From positions 1 to 51,033 of the forward strand of contig CALFRK010000090.1 in assembly GCA_937919625.1 (NCBI GenBank): DNA of 51,033 nt, given 5' to 3'. Position numbers and translations under genes: made by a program. The notes beneath the pieces are model-generated. The model ran no database searches. It saw nothing but the letters and a program-made list of their open reading frames with translations, and was not told where the DNA came from. This document shows positions 42,203 to 50,769 of the stretch, in pieces. This stretch comes from an uncultured Ilumatobacter sp. (GTDB lineage: Bacteria > Actinomycetota > Acidimicrobiia > Acidimicrobiales > Ilumatobacteraceae). The first letter of the stretch is position 1. Every line of letters begins with the position of its first letter.

Positions 42203-43609
42203 ATGGGCATCACCGCCGAAACTGCTGCTTCGAACGAGATCCATGACAAGCTCGACAAGGTGCGCGGCGGGTTCCGAGCCGGGACTCTGCGTGATGTCAA
42301 CGATCGTGTCACGCAACTGCGCCAGCTCAAGCGCTTCCTCGCTGAGGAGGAAACCGCCATCGCCCGGGCGCTGCGGGTCGATCTCGGCAAGTCTGCGACC
42401 GAGGCGTACGCCACCGAGATCGGGTTCGTGATCAGCGAGGTTGATCACGTGCTCTCGAACATCGAGAAGTGGACCAGCCCCCGCAAGGTCGGCGTTCCAC
42501 TACACCAGCGGCCCGGATCGGGACGCGTCGTGCCCGAACCGCTCGGCACTGTGTTGATCATCTCGCCATGGAACTACCCGCTGCAGCTGCTGCTCGCCCC
42601 GCTCGTGCCCGCCATCGCGGCCGGCAACACCGCCATATTGAAGCCGTCGGAGATCGCACCAGCGACGGCGGCGGTCATCGAAGATCTGCTCCTCAACTAT
42701 CTCGACGGCCGCGTCGTACAGGTTGTGTCTGGCGGCGTCGAAGAGACCACCGAACTGCTCGCCGAGCAGTGGGATCACATCTTTTACACCGGCAACGGAA
42801 CCGTCGGAAAGATCGTGATGCGGGCTGCTGCCGAGCATCTGACGCCGGTCACACTCGAGCTGGGTGGCAAGAGTCCGGCGATCGTCACCGCTAGCGCTGA
42901 CGTCACGGTCAGCGCTCGCCGCATCGCGTGGGGCAAGTGCATCAATGCCGGTCAGACGTGTGTCGCTCCCGACTATGTGCTGGCCCACGATTCGATCGCT
43001 GATCAGTTTGTTGCCGACCTGGGCACCGCGATCACAGAGTTCTACGGCGAGGACATCGCATCGTCGCCCGACTACGGACGGATTGTGTCCGATCGCCATT
43101 TCGACCGTGTCAGCGCCCTGCTCGACAGTGGAGGCTACGACGAGCTGGCCTTCGGTGGCTTCGCTGATCGTTCGACCAAGTTCATCTCACCCACCGTGGT
43201 CACAGGTGTCGACCCCACCTCGCGGCTGATGAGCGAGGAGATCTTCGGGCCGATCCTCCCGGTGTTGACGTATCGCGACCTCGGCGAGGCGATCGACTTC
43301 GTCAACGCCCGACCCAAGCCACTCGCGCTGTACGTGTTCGCCAGCAACGATCGTGATGCCAATCGGGTTATCTCGCACACGTCGTCTGGCGGCGTGACGG
43401 TCAATCACACCTTGCTGCATCTGGCAATCCCCGACTTTCCGTTCGGCGGCGTCGGCCCGAGCGGCATGGGCAGCTATCACGGTGAGGCCGGCTTCAACGT
43501 GTTCTCACACCTCAAGCCCGTACTTCGACGTGGCACAAAGCCCGATCCGAAGCTCGCCTATCCCCCGTACACAGACTTCAAACAGAAGCTGATCCGCAAG
43601 TTTCTCTGA
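42203..43609 (+). CDS. Aldehyde dehydrogenase (class 3, fatty-aldehyde type)
   Basis: 468-aa NAD(P)-dependent enzyme oxidising aldehydes to acids. Catalytic Cys is in NAGQTCVAPDY, Glu in TLELGGKSP, and the short size and C-terminal KLIRKFL fit class 3 (coniferyl/fatty) aldehyde dehydrogenases rather than the 500-aa class. It is the only plus-strand gene among the glc genes, and divergent from glcF with 95 bases between. It might oxidise glycolaldehyde or another two-carbon aldehyde, but that is speculation from position. Confidence 0.92.
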   Translation: MGITAETAASNEIHDKLDKVRGGFRAGTLRDVNDRVTQLRQLKRFLAEEETAIARALRVDLGKSATEAYATEIGFVISEVDHVLSNIEKWTSPRKVGVPLHQRPGSGRVVPEPLGTVLIISPWNYPLQLLLAPLVPAIAAGNTAILKPSEIAPATAAVIEDLLLNYLDGRVVQVVSGGVEETTELLAEQWDHIFYTGNGTVGKIVMRAAAEHLTPVTLELGGKSPAIVTASADVTVSARRIAWGKCINAGQTCVAPDYVLAHDSIADQFVADLGTAITEFYGEDIASSPDYGRIVSDRHFDRVSALLDSGGYDELAFGGFADRSTKFISPTVVTGVDPTSRLMSEEIFGPILPVLTYRDLGEAIDFVNARPKPLALYVFASNDRDANRVISHTSSGGVTVNHTLLHLAIPDFPFGGVGPSGMGSYHGEAGFNVFSHLKPVLRRGTKPDPKLAYPPYTDFKQKLIRKFL

Positions 43610-43628
43610 GCGTCGCCGCTCCCCAAGG

Positions 43629-44528
43629 TCACTGGGCGGTCCAGGTCGGGGCATCGCGACAACCGCGCCAATACCGCAGGCGACGATCGGCCTCGGCGCG
43701 GGCGGCGTCGTTCGAGCGCCCGGCTCGTACCCGCATCAGTGTCGCAGCAACGTTGCGAAGGTCTGCAAGAGCGACCGTCAAGGGGTCGTCGGCCAGATTT
43801 GTTCCATAGCCATCGGCAAAGGCCGGATACACAGCTGGATTACCACCCCAACGCTCCGCGTACGAGGTCAGCATGGCGTGGTCCCAGGCCCGGTTGGCCG
43901 TGCACAGCAGGTCCCAATCGAGCAGCAGCGGACCCTCTGGCGACATCAGCACATTGCCGGGATGTACATCACCGTGGCAGACCACTCGATCCTCGCCGAT
44001 CGCCCGTTGCCAGCCGTCGTGCCGACGAAGCGTGTCCTCGATCCCCCGGCGAGCCGGCTCGTCGAGCAGATCGGCAACGTCTCCCAACAGCGAGCCGAAG
44101 TTCCACCATGGGAAGGCTGTCGGGGACGGAACGGGGTAGCCATCGGGAACCTCGCAGGGTTCCAGGTCATGAACGAGTCGAACGGCAACACCAATCGCCG
44201 TCCAATCGACCGCCGAGTCCGTCACAGGCACCCGTTTCCAGGCCGTCACCGAGACCTCATCGAACTCGCCGGCGAGGCCACTGATCGGTGGTGCGGTCGG
44301 GACACCGCGCGACAACATCACGTCGACCAGTTGGTGGCCCAGCCGGGCGGGCGCTGTGGTGTGCCCGACCCGAAGTACGACGTCGCCACAGGCATACAGC
44401 GCGTTCATCCCCCTGCGGATCAGCACCGGCGTTGTCAGGCCCCAAGAGTCAGCGGCAAGAGCCGCAGATCGATCAGCGGACTCGACCTCGGTCATCGCCC
44501 TGTCGACGAACGGCCTGTCCACCGGCAT
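43629..44528 (-). CDS. Aminoglycoside phosphotransferase-family (APH) kinase-like protein
   Basis: 299-aa protein of the APH/choline kinase fold. It has an N-lobe with a VLIRRGMNALYACGDVVLRVGH nucleotide region, the catalytic loop VCHGDVHPGNVLMSPEG and the metal-binding LLDWDLLCTANRAWD. The family phosphorylates many small molecules, so antibiotic resistance cannot be assumed. It begins six bases after glcE and is likely in its operon. An alternative start is ATG at 44495. Confidence 0.8.
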   Translation of the reverse strand: MPVDRPFVDRAMTEVESADRSAALAADSWGLTTPVLIRRGMNALYACGDVVLRVGHTTAPARLGHQLVDVMLSRGVPTAPPISGLAGEFDEVSVTAWKRVPVTDSAVDWTAIGVAVRLVHDLEPCEVPDGYPVPSPTAFPWWNFGSLLGDVADLLDEPARRGIEDTLRRHDGWQRAIGEDRVVCHGDVHPGNVLMSPEGPLLLDWDLLCTANRAWDHAMLTSYAERWGGNPAVYPAFADGYGTNLADDPLTVALADLRNVAATLMRVRAGRSNDAARAEADRRLRYWRGCRDAPTWTAQ

Positions 44529-44534
44529 ACAGCG

Positions 44535-45407
44535 TCAGCCGAGCGCCAACACGTCGACACCGGGGTTCATACGACCCTCGGGATCGAACTCGAACTTCAG
44601 GCGACGGTGCAGTTCGGCAATCGGCGGATCGATCGGACGCGGCGACTGAGGGTGCTCGTGATGCACGATCCCCACGCCGATCTCGGCGATGAATCGGCCG
44701 GTGCCGATCAAATTCGGCAACTCGGACGGAGCCACTGACCAGCGCCCACCGGTTGGAACGTCATCGGGCGGATCTGCCCGCCCGAGTTTGGCGTTGTCTG
44801 CCTGGGTCTCGACATCGCGCCGGTCGCCCTCCAACAGCACCCATGTCGACGTGCCATCCCACAACACCGACGTGGGCCGATATAGCTGGGCGACGACCGA
44901 CTCGGGGTCGTCGGTGGTGGTGAACCACTGCTCGTGCTGCGCCCTGGGACGCGTGCGCAAGATCACGTCACCAAGGAACCCGAGTGTCCCGTGCGAACCA
45001 ACCAACAGCCGACACAGGTCGAACCCGCTTACATTCTTGACCGTCGGCCCACCGGCCTTCACGATCTCGCCGCGAGCGTTCACATAATTGGTCTGCAACA
45101 GGGTGTCGCGCACAGGCCCGTAGCCGAGCCGCCGCAATCCACTGTGCCCGACTACGAGTGCTCCCCCGACCGTGCCCGTCGGAGGAATCGCTACCGATTG
45201 TCCGTGCGCCGCAAGTGCCGCGTCGAGCTCTTCAACCGGTGTTCCGGCGCCGCAGCAGACAGTCATCTCGGCCGGTTGCACCCACTCGATTCCGACCGGC
45301 GCCATGACAGGGCGAACACCTTCGACCGGCCCGCCCCGAGTCGCCAACCCAGCGATCGTGACGGGTCCGGTCGAGCCGATCTCCTCGGCGAACTCGTTCA
45401 GATCCAT
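44535..45407 (-). CDS. glcE: Glycolate oxidase FAD-binding subunit
   Basis: 290-aa second FAD-binding subunit of glycolate oxidase. The FAD-binding PCMH-type motifs are PPTGTVGGALVVGHSGLRRLGYGPVRDTLLQ and GGPTVKNVSGFDLCRLLVGSHGTLGFLGDVILR. It starts MDLNEFAEEIGS, with ATG at 45407 inside the last bases of glcD (10-base overlap). Acts with GlcD and GlcF at the membrane to oxidise glycolate to glyoxylate. Confidence 0.9.
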   Translation of the reverse strand: MDLNEFAEEIGSTGPVTIAGLATRGGPVEGVRPVMAPVGIEWVQPAEMTVCCGAGTPVEELDAALAAHGQSVAIPPTGTVGGALVVGHSGLRRLGYGPVRDTLLQTNYVNARGEIVKAGGPTVKNVSGFDLCRLLVGSHGTLGFLGDVILRTRPRAQHEQWFTTTDDPESVVAQLYRPTSVLWDGTSTWVLLEGDRRDVETQADNAKLGRADPPDDVPTGGRWSVAPSELPNLIGTGRFIAEIGVGIVHHEHPQSPRPIDPPIAELHRRLKFEFDPEGRMNPGVDVLALG

Positions 45408-46816
45408 ACGCCCTCCGGTACGGAGTGGATATCGCCGCACGAGGCCGGGCTCGGCAGCACCTTGCCCGGATTGGCGACGCCCAGAGGGTCGAACGCACAT
45501 CGCAGCGATCGTTGGGCGGCAAGATCGATCTCGGAGAACATCAACGGCATGTAGTCCCGCTTTTCGAGCCCGATCCCATGTTCGCCACTCAGCACCCCGC
45601 CTGCCTCGACGGACACGCGCACGATCTCCTCACCGGCTAGCCGAACGCGCTCGATGGTGCCTGGCTCACGTGCGTCGTACACGAGCAACGGATGTAGGTT
45701 GCCGTCACCGGCGTGGAAAACATTGAGCACCTGCAACTCGTACCGGTCGGCGATCTCGTAGATTTTGGCGAGCACCTCCGGCAGCTTCGTGCGGGGAACA
45801 ACGGTGTCGTGCAGGTAGTAGTTCGGTTTGATGCGAGCGATCGCCCCGAAGGCCGATTTGCGGCCCTTCCACAGCAGCGCCCGCTCGTCTTCGTTCTGGG
45901 CTACCCGCACGGTCTTGACGTTGTGTTCGTGGGCGATCGCCACAATCCGGTCGACGTCAGCCGCTAGGCCGTGAGGCAGTCCAACGACCTCGACCAGCAG
46001 CGCAGCAGCCGAATCGACGGGAAGATCGGCATGGATGTATGCCTCGACCGCTTGCAGACACAGCTGGTCCATCATCTCGACTGCGGCTGGAACCATGCCG
46101 GCGGCGATGATGCCGCTCACGGTCTCTGCCCCGTCCTCGACCGAGGCAAAATCGAGCAGCATCGTCATCACTCCGGGCGGGTTCTGCGTCAGACGCACAC
46201 ACACCGCGGTGGCGACACCGAGCATCCCCTCACTGCCGACGAAGCAACCGCGAAGGTCGTAGCCGACCGGCTCGGGTTCTTCTCCCGCCAACGTGGTGAC
46301 AGTTCCGTCGGGCAACACGACCTGAACGGCCAGGATGTGTGATGCGGTGACGCCGTCGGCAAGGCAGTGTGGCCCACCGGCATTGTTGGCGACATTGCCG
46401 CCGATCGAGCACGTCTGCTGGCTGCTGGGATCGGGGGCGAAGTGCAGGCCGAGGTGCTGAAGCCGGTTCGATAGATCGAGGTTCAGCAGGCCGGGCTGCA
46501 CCCAAGCCAAACGGTTGAGCTGGTCGACACTCAGGATCTGATCCATGCGTGTCGTGGCGATCACCACCGCTCCGTCAAGCGGCACCGCCCCACCGGAGAG
46601 CCCGGTGCCAGAGCCACGCGGAACGAAGGCGACGCCGTGCCGGTTGGCGATCCGGACACAACTCTGCACCTCGGCGGTGGTTTCCGGAAGGCAGACGACC
46701 GCCGTCGAACCCTCCATGTTGGACGCGTCCTTGCGGTACAGCGACAGCTCGCTGGGTCCGGAACGAACCCGTTCAGACCCGAGTTCGACCGTCAGATCTT
46801 GGATCAGCGAGCCCAT
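45398..46816 (-). CDS. glcD: Glycolate oxidase catalytic subunit
   Basis: 472-aa FAD-linked oxidase (FAD_binding_4 and FAD-oxidase C domains). FAD binding is by FVPRGSGTGLSGGAVPLDG and IGGNVANNAGGPHCLADGVT, and the C-terminal domain has NVFHAGDGNLHPLLVYD and GEHGIGLEKRDYM, the substrate-site His and Asp/Glu. Oxidises glycolate or D-2-hydroxy acids. It abuts the preceding small membrane-protein gene directly and overlaps glcE. D-lactate dehydrogenase is an alternative, but glcE and glcF favour glycolate. Confidence 0.93.
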   Translation of the reverse strand: MGSLIQDLTVELGSERVRSGPSELSLYRKDASNMEGSTAVVCLPETTAEVQSCVRIANRHGVAFVPRGSGTGLSGGAVPLDGAVVIATTRMDQILSVDQLNRLAWVQPGLLNLDLSNRLQHLGLHFAPDPSSQQTCSIGGNVANNAGGPHCLADGVTASHILAVQVVLPDGTVTTLAGEEPEPVGYDLRGCFVGSEGMLGVATAVCVRLTQNPPGVMTMLLDFASVEDGAETVSGIIAAGMVPAAVEMMDQLCLQAVEAYIHADLPVDSAAALLVEVVGLPHGLAADVDRIVAIAHEHNVKTVRVAQNEDERALLWKGRKSAFGAIARIKPNYYLHDTVVPRTKLPEVLAKIYEIADRYELQVLNVFHAGDGNLHPLLVYDAREPGTIERVRLAGEEIVRVSVEAGGVLSGEHGIGLEKRDYMPLMFSEIDLAAQRSLRCAFDPLGVANPGKVLPSPASCGDIHSVPEGVWI

Positions 46817-47149
46817 CTACCGCCTCTGCTTGAGCACGATGACACGCCCGGTATCGACCGGCTGTCCGTCGACGAGCAGTTGGTCGCCCGGCTCGAGGTG
46901 CTCGTCGAGTGTTTCGACCCGGGCGTCGCGCCGGACCTTCAGCTCGTCCTCGCGGGCGTGCATCGCCGCACGCCCTTCCTTGACGGCGGCGACAACCTTA
47001 CGCCCGCCCTGCTTGGCGCGGCTGGCCGCACCCTTGGCGACATTGACGGGCGCCAGCTGCGACGCCGTGCGCTTGATCTTTTTCGTTGCGTAACTGGCGC
47101 TGGTGACGCCGGCTGCGACGCCGGTTACAAACCAGGTGATGCGCTTCAT
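46817..47149 (-). CDS. Small membrane protein of the rarA/DUF948 cluster
   Basis: 110-aa protein: one membrane segment at the N-terminus (ITWFVTGVAAGVTSASYA), then a basic helical region (KKIKRTASQLAPVNVAKG, GGRKVVAAVKEGRAAMHARED), ending with a PVDTGRVIVLKQRR tail. Similar proteins commonly lie between DUF948 and alaS in actinobacteria. Here alaS is missing and glcD follows directly. Its ATG overlaps the DUF948-like stop (ATGA). Confidence 0.65.
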   Translation of the reverse strand: MKRITWFVTGVAAGVTSASYATKKIKRTASQLAPVNVAKGAASRAKQGGRKVVAAVKEGRAAMHAREDELKVRRDARVETLDEHLEPGDQLLVDGQPVDTGRVIVLKQRR

Positions 47150-47574
47150 GCTCGTCTCCTTTGGCGTTGATTGGGAACATGCACCAGCGACGCGCCGGTG
47201 TCGCGCCCCCGCAGACGTCGCACTGCCCGGGAGGTACCGGTGGCGATGCCGGCAATCTTGATCGCGGGCACCGAGAACGCCGTGCGGGCAATCCGGCTGC
47301 CGCCCCCGACGGCGTCGCTGATCGCCTCGGCCGAGCCGAGCACGCGATCAAATCTCTCAAGATCGGAGCGAGCCGTGTTCATCGCAGTACGTGCCTCAGC
47401 CGTACTATCGCGCATCTCGGCCAGCAACGGCCGGGTTTCGCCACGCAACGATTCGACCTCACCGCTCAGTGCCTTGAGCGAGTCGAGTACACGTACGAGC
47501 ACGACGATCAGCGCCGCAAATCCGATCGTGCACAGCACAGCGGCAAGCGTGACGGCGAGGTCACCGGCGGTCAC
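47146..47574 (-). CDS. DUF948-like membrane protein
   Basis: 142-aa protein with one N-terminal membrane helix (LAVTLAAVLCTIGFAALIVVLVRVLD) and a long coiled-coil-like region (LKALSGEVESLRGETRPLLAEMRDSTAEARTAMNT), the DUF948 pattern. A C-terminal basic tail ends RQRRRA. The GTG at 47574 overlaps the rarA stop as GTGA. Function is unknown; related proteins are general-stress associated in Firmicutes. Confidence 0.75.
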   Translation of the reverse strand: MTAGDLAVTLAAVLCTIGFAALIVVLVRVLDSLKALSGEVESLRGETRPLLAEMRDSTAEARTAMNTARSDLERFDRVLGSAEAISDAVGGGSRIARTAFSVPAIKIAGIATGTSRAVRRLRGRDTGASLVHVPNQRQRRRA

Positions 47575-48878
47575 GTCGGGCCCCCATCTCCTGCTTTGGG
47601 GTGTGGCTGTCGCTCGTTCATGCGGGCCGCGATCTCCTGTTCGAATCCGTAATCACTCGGTTTGTACCAACGCCGGTCGGTCATGCCATCTGGCTGGTAC
47701 TGCTGCTCGACCCATCCGTCGGTGTGAGCATGAGGGTACTCGTAGCCGACGCCGTGGCCCAGAGTCGACGCCCCCTTATAGTGCCCGTCGCGCAGATGTG
47801 CAGGTACTTCGCCAACGAGGCCGTCGCCAACCGCAGCGCGAGCGTCCCAAATCGCCACAGCTGATCGATTGCTCTTTGGCGCGGTCGCCAAGTACACGGC
47901 AGCCTGCGAAAGGTTGAGCTGCGCTTCAGGCAACCCCACATGCTCGACCGCATGAGCAGCAGCGACCGCCACAAGCAGCGCCTGAGGATCGGCCATGCCG
48001 ACATCTTCGCTGGCGAAGATCACCAATCGGCGAGCGATAAAGCGAGCATCCTCGCCGGCCTCGAGCATCCGCGCCAACCAGTACACGGAGGCATTCGGGT
48101 CTGAGCCACGCATCGACTTGATGAACGCACTCACCACGTCGTAGTGATCGTCGCGACCGTAGCGCAGCGCACTCGTGCCCAACGCCGACTCGGCGTGTTC
48201 GAGTGTGACCTGACCGGGGTGTGCGAGAGCGCACGCCACCTCGAGCGATGTCAACACCTGTCGACCGTCGCCTCCGGCCCGGTCGACGAGCAGCGATATC
48301 GCCTCTGGTGTCGCTGCCATGGCTTCAGCTTGGAGGCCGCGTTCGACCAGCACGCGCATCGCGTCCGAGTCGAGTGGCTCGAGTCGGAACAGCGTCGAGC
48401 GGCTGCGCAACGGCGGGTTCACCTCGAAGAACGGATTCTCGGTCGTGGCACCGATCAAAGTCAGAGTGCCGTCCTCGACGGCCGGGAGCAGGGCGTCTTG
48501 CTGGGCCTTGCTGAACCGGTGAATCTCGTCTAGGAACAGGATCGTCCCCTGGCCACGCTCGCCCAACCTTTGGCGGGCGCGCTCGATCACCTCCCGGACG
48601 TCTTTGACACCTGCCGTGACCGCAGACATCTGTTCGAAGGCACGCGCTGTCGTGCCGGCAACGGCCAACGCCAAGGTCGTCTTGCCGGTGCCAGGAGGGC
48701 CCCAAAAGATGGCCGATGTGAGGCGGTCTTGCTCGACCAGGCGGCGCAGCGGCTTGTTCGGGCCGACCAGGTGCACCTGGCCAACCACGTCGGCCAGGCT
48801 GCGTGGCCGCAACCGGGCGGCCAATGGCGCCGTGGCACGTAGATGCTGCTCGACGGCGGCACTGAAGAGATCAGCCAC
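47571..48878 (-). CDS. rarA: Replication-associated recombination protein A (MgsA/RarA)
   Basis: 435-aa AAA+ ATPase related to clamp loaders, acting at stalled replication forks. Walker A is GPPGTGKTTLAL, Walker B LFLDEIHRFSKAQQD, and the arginine-finger region PLRSRSTLFRLEPL. The C-terminal MgsA domain has YDVVSAFIKSMRGSDPNASVYWLARML and GHGVGYEYPHAHTDGWV. Start is GTG at 48878, overlapping the NUDIX stop by eight bases; an ATG at 48902 would add eight residues. Confidence 0.94.
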   Translation of the reverse strand: MADLFSAAVEQHLRATAPLAARLRPRSLADVVGQVHLVGPNKPLRRLVEQDRLTSAIFWGPPGTGKTTLALAVAGTTARAFEQMSAVTAGVKDVREVIERARQRLGERGQGTILFLDEIHRFSKAQQDALLPAVEDGTLTLIGATTENPFFEVNPPLRSRSTLFRLEPLDSDAMRVLVERGLQAEAMAATPEAISLLVDRAGGDGRQVLTSLEVACALAHPGQVTLEHAESALGTSALRYGRDDHYDVVSAFIKSMRGSDPNASVYWLARMLEAGEDARFIARRLVIFASEDVGMADPQALLVAVAAAHAVEHVGLPEAQLNLSQAAVYLATAPKSNRSAVAIWDARAAVGDGLVGEVPAHLRDGHYKGASTLGHGVGYEYPHAHTDGWVEQQYQPDGMTDRRWYKPSDYGFEQEIAARMNERQPHPKAGDGGPT

Positions 48879-49302
48879 CGAGCACCTGCTGATAGGAACC
48901 ACGTCGAAACTCGACCACCTGGTCGATCAGGTCTTTCGGCTTCATCCAGCGCCAATTCGTGAACTCGCCGCCATCTGGGTGTGGCTCGACGTCGAGGCCG
49001 CGCCACTCGAAAAAGAACCAGCGGTGCACCTGCCCGAGCCGCTCGCCGGGGCGCATCGACTTCGGCCACGTGTATACGGTCAAGTCGTCGTGTTCACCCA
49101 CCAGGCGTACGTGGCGTTCGTCGAGCCCGGTCTCTTCGGTGAGCTCGCGCCATGCGGCCTGGGTGGGTGACTCGCCACTCTCGATGCCCCCTTGGGGCAG
49201 CTGCCATTGGCCACTCGTGTCACTGCGTTCGAACGCCAGCAGCTTGCCGTCGGATCGGCGCACGACAGTGACGACGCCGGCGCGAAAATGTGGTTTCGCC
49301 AT
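48871..49302 (-). CDS. NUDIX hydrolase (RppH/ApaH-like)
   Basis: 143-aa hydrolase of nucleoside-diphosphate-linked substrates. The Nudix box is complete: GGIESGESPTQAAWRELTEETGL. The pattern GQWQLPQGGIE and the later RWFFFEWRG resemble RppH, which removes pyrophosphate from mRNA 5' ends or cleaves dinucleoside polyphosphates. Start at ATG 49302. It overlaps rarA by eight bases, so the two are co-translated. Confidence 0.9.
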   Translation of the reverse strand: MAKPHFRAGVVTVVRRSDGKLLAFERSDTSGQWQLPQGGIESGESPTQAAWRELTEETGLDERHVRLVGEHDDLTVYTWPKSMRPGERLGQVHRWFFFEWRGLDVEPHPDGGEFTNWRWMKPKDLIDQVVEFRRGSYQQVLGG

Positions 49303-49331
49303 CAGCTCGGAGCGTAGCGACCGCCTGAGGG

Positions 49332-50501
49332 TCAGCGCCCCAGACTGCGCAAACGGTCGCGAACGTCGGAGAAGGCGGGGTCGTGCTGGGCGATCTCGCG
49401 GAACCAGCGGGAAGCAGCGACAGTATCGCCCGCTCGGTCGTAAAGGTCGGCAAGTACATACCATTGCCGGAGATGGTGATCGCGAACTCGTTTGGGCGGC
49501 TTGGCAGCTGCGCTCATCAACTCGATCGCCTGTTTCAGCTCGCCACGGTCAGCGAGTGAACTCGCGACCACGATCCGGCCCTCAGCCATAATTTCATGGG
49601 GCGGGGACGAGGCGCGGATGTCGGCCCACACGGTGTCGACGTCCTTCCACTGCTTGAGAGCTCGGTAGCAATCGGCCAGCACGGGGAGCAGCGACGGGTC
49701 AGGACGGAGTTGGCGCGCCAACTCGAGCGACTGGGCGGCCTGCTTCCAACGATCGGTTCGGTATGAAGCCAGGCCACTGACCTCGTGCACGGCAGCGACC
49801 CGCGGCAACTCGCGCACCAACGGGGCGACCATCCGCCGCGCCTCGTCGAATCGTTCTCGGTCGAGTGCCGCCGCCGCCGAGGCGAGCCTCTCACTCAATC
49901 GTGCAGCTCGGCCCGGATCGACCGCGTCGTGGATCTCTGCGACGACTTCGGGGTCGACCTCAGGAGTCAAACGATCGCGCCCGCCGCCGGCCGAGCGGTT
50001 AGTGGTCAGCTCGTCCTCGAAGTTGGTCGATCCCTCGTCGACCCACTGCTCGGTCTGGCGACCCTCGATCTTGGCCTGCTCACCCTCTGGCGTGATGGGT
50101 GTGCGGCGGGGCCCACGGCGGGCACGAACATCGGCAGCACGGCGCTCGGCCTCGTTGCGTGGTTCGGGACGCCCATAGGCGGGCCGATCGCCACTTCCGC
50201 CGCGAGCGCCGCGAGTGTCGCCGTCTCGGCGTGGCCGACCTGGGCCCGAACCTGGCCGACCTCCGCTGCGCCCGCCCGTGGAACGTGATCCGCCGCCGCT
50301 GCTGCCACCGCGTCCGTCTGGGCGCCCTGCGGGCCGTCCTGAACCGCCGCCGGTTCCTGGACCCGACCGCCCGCCGCTCTTCTTGGCGGGGCCCGAGCCA
50401 GGGCGGCCACCTGTTCCACCGGATCGGCCGGAGCCGCCACCCGCCCGATTGCCGGAGGATGATCCGCCGGGACGTTGGCTGCGGGAGCGATCATCGGACA
50501 T
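49332..50501 (-). CDS. TPR protein with Gly/Ser/Arg-rich N-terminal tail
   Basis: 389-aa protein. Residues 1-115 are low-complexity, made of GGxR, GSGPGRP and SGGR-like units with almost no hydrophobic residues, and are probably disordered. Residues about 200-385 contain four or five TPR-like helical hairpins (for example ARRMVAPLVRELPRVAAVHEVSGLASYR, WKQAAQSLELARQLRPDPSLLPVLADCYRALKQW and HLRQWYVLADLYDRAGDTVAASRWFREIAQHDPAF). Such RGG-like tails often bind RNA. The ATG at 50501 is chosen. It sits directly downstream of the rRNA operon terminator on the same strand. Confidence 0.8.
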   Translation of the reverse strand: MSDDRSRSQRPGGSSSGNRAGGGSGRSGGTGGRPGSGPAKKSGGRSGPGTGGGSGRPAGRPDGRGGSSGGGSRSTGGRSGGRPGSGPGRPRRDGDTRGARGGSGDRPAYGRPEPRNEAERRAADVRARRGPRRTPITPEGEQAKIEGRQTEQWVDEGSTNFEDELTTNRSAGGGRDRLTPEVDPEVVAEIHDAVDPGRAARLSERLASAAAALDRERFDEARRMVAPLVRELPRVAAVHEVSGLASYRTDRWKQAAQSLELARQLRPDPSLLPVLADCYRALKQWKDVDTVWADIRASSPPHEIMAEGRIVVASSLADRGELKQAIELMSAAAKPPKRVRDHHLRQWYVLADLYDRAGDTVAASRWFREIAQHDPAFSDVRDRLRSLGR

Positions 50502-50550
50502 GGGCACCAATCCTACGGGCGCCACACGCGCTATCGGCTGACGAAAACGA

Positions 50551-50583
50551 CGAAGAGCGCCACCCATTGGGCGGCGCTCTTCG
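50551..50583 (-). terminator. rRNA operon terminator
   Basis: A 16-bp stem (one mismatch) from CGAAGAGCGCCACCCA paired with TGGGCGGCGCTCTTCG, 10 bases downstream of 5S in the direction of transcription, followed on the minus strand by a T-rich TCGTTTTCG. Strong intrinsic terminator for the rrn operon. Confidence 0.85.
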
Positions 50584-50593
50584 AGCGTACAAT

Positions 50594-50711
<118 letters not shown>

Positions 50712-50769
50712 CCTTTTGTCAATTGGGGTGCACCCAAAGGACTCCAGAGCAAGCACGAGCGATCGTATA

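Noticed and set aside
43629-44528. Antibiotic resistance by the APH-family protein
   Set aside because: Only the kinase fold is evident; the family has many substrates and the gene sits in a metabolic operon.
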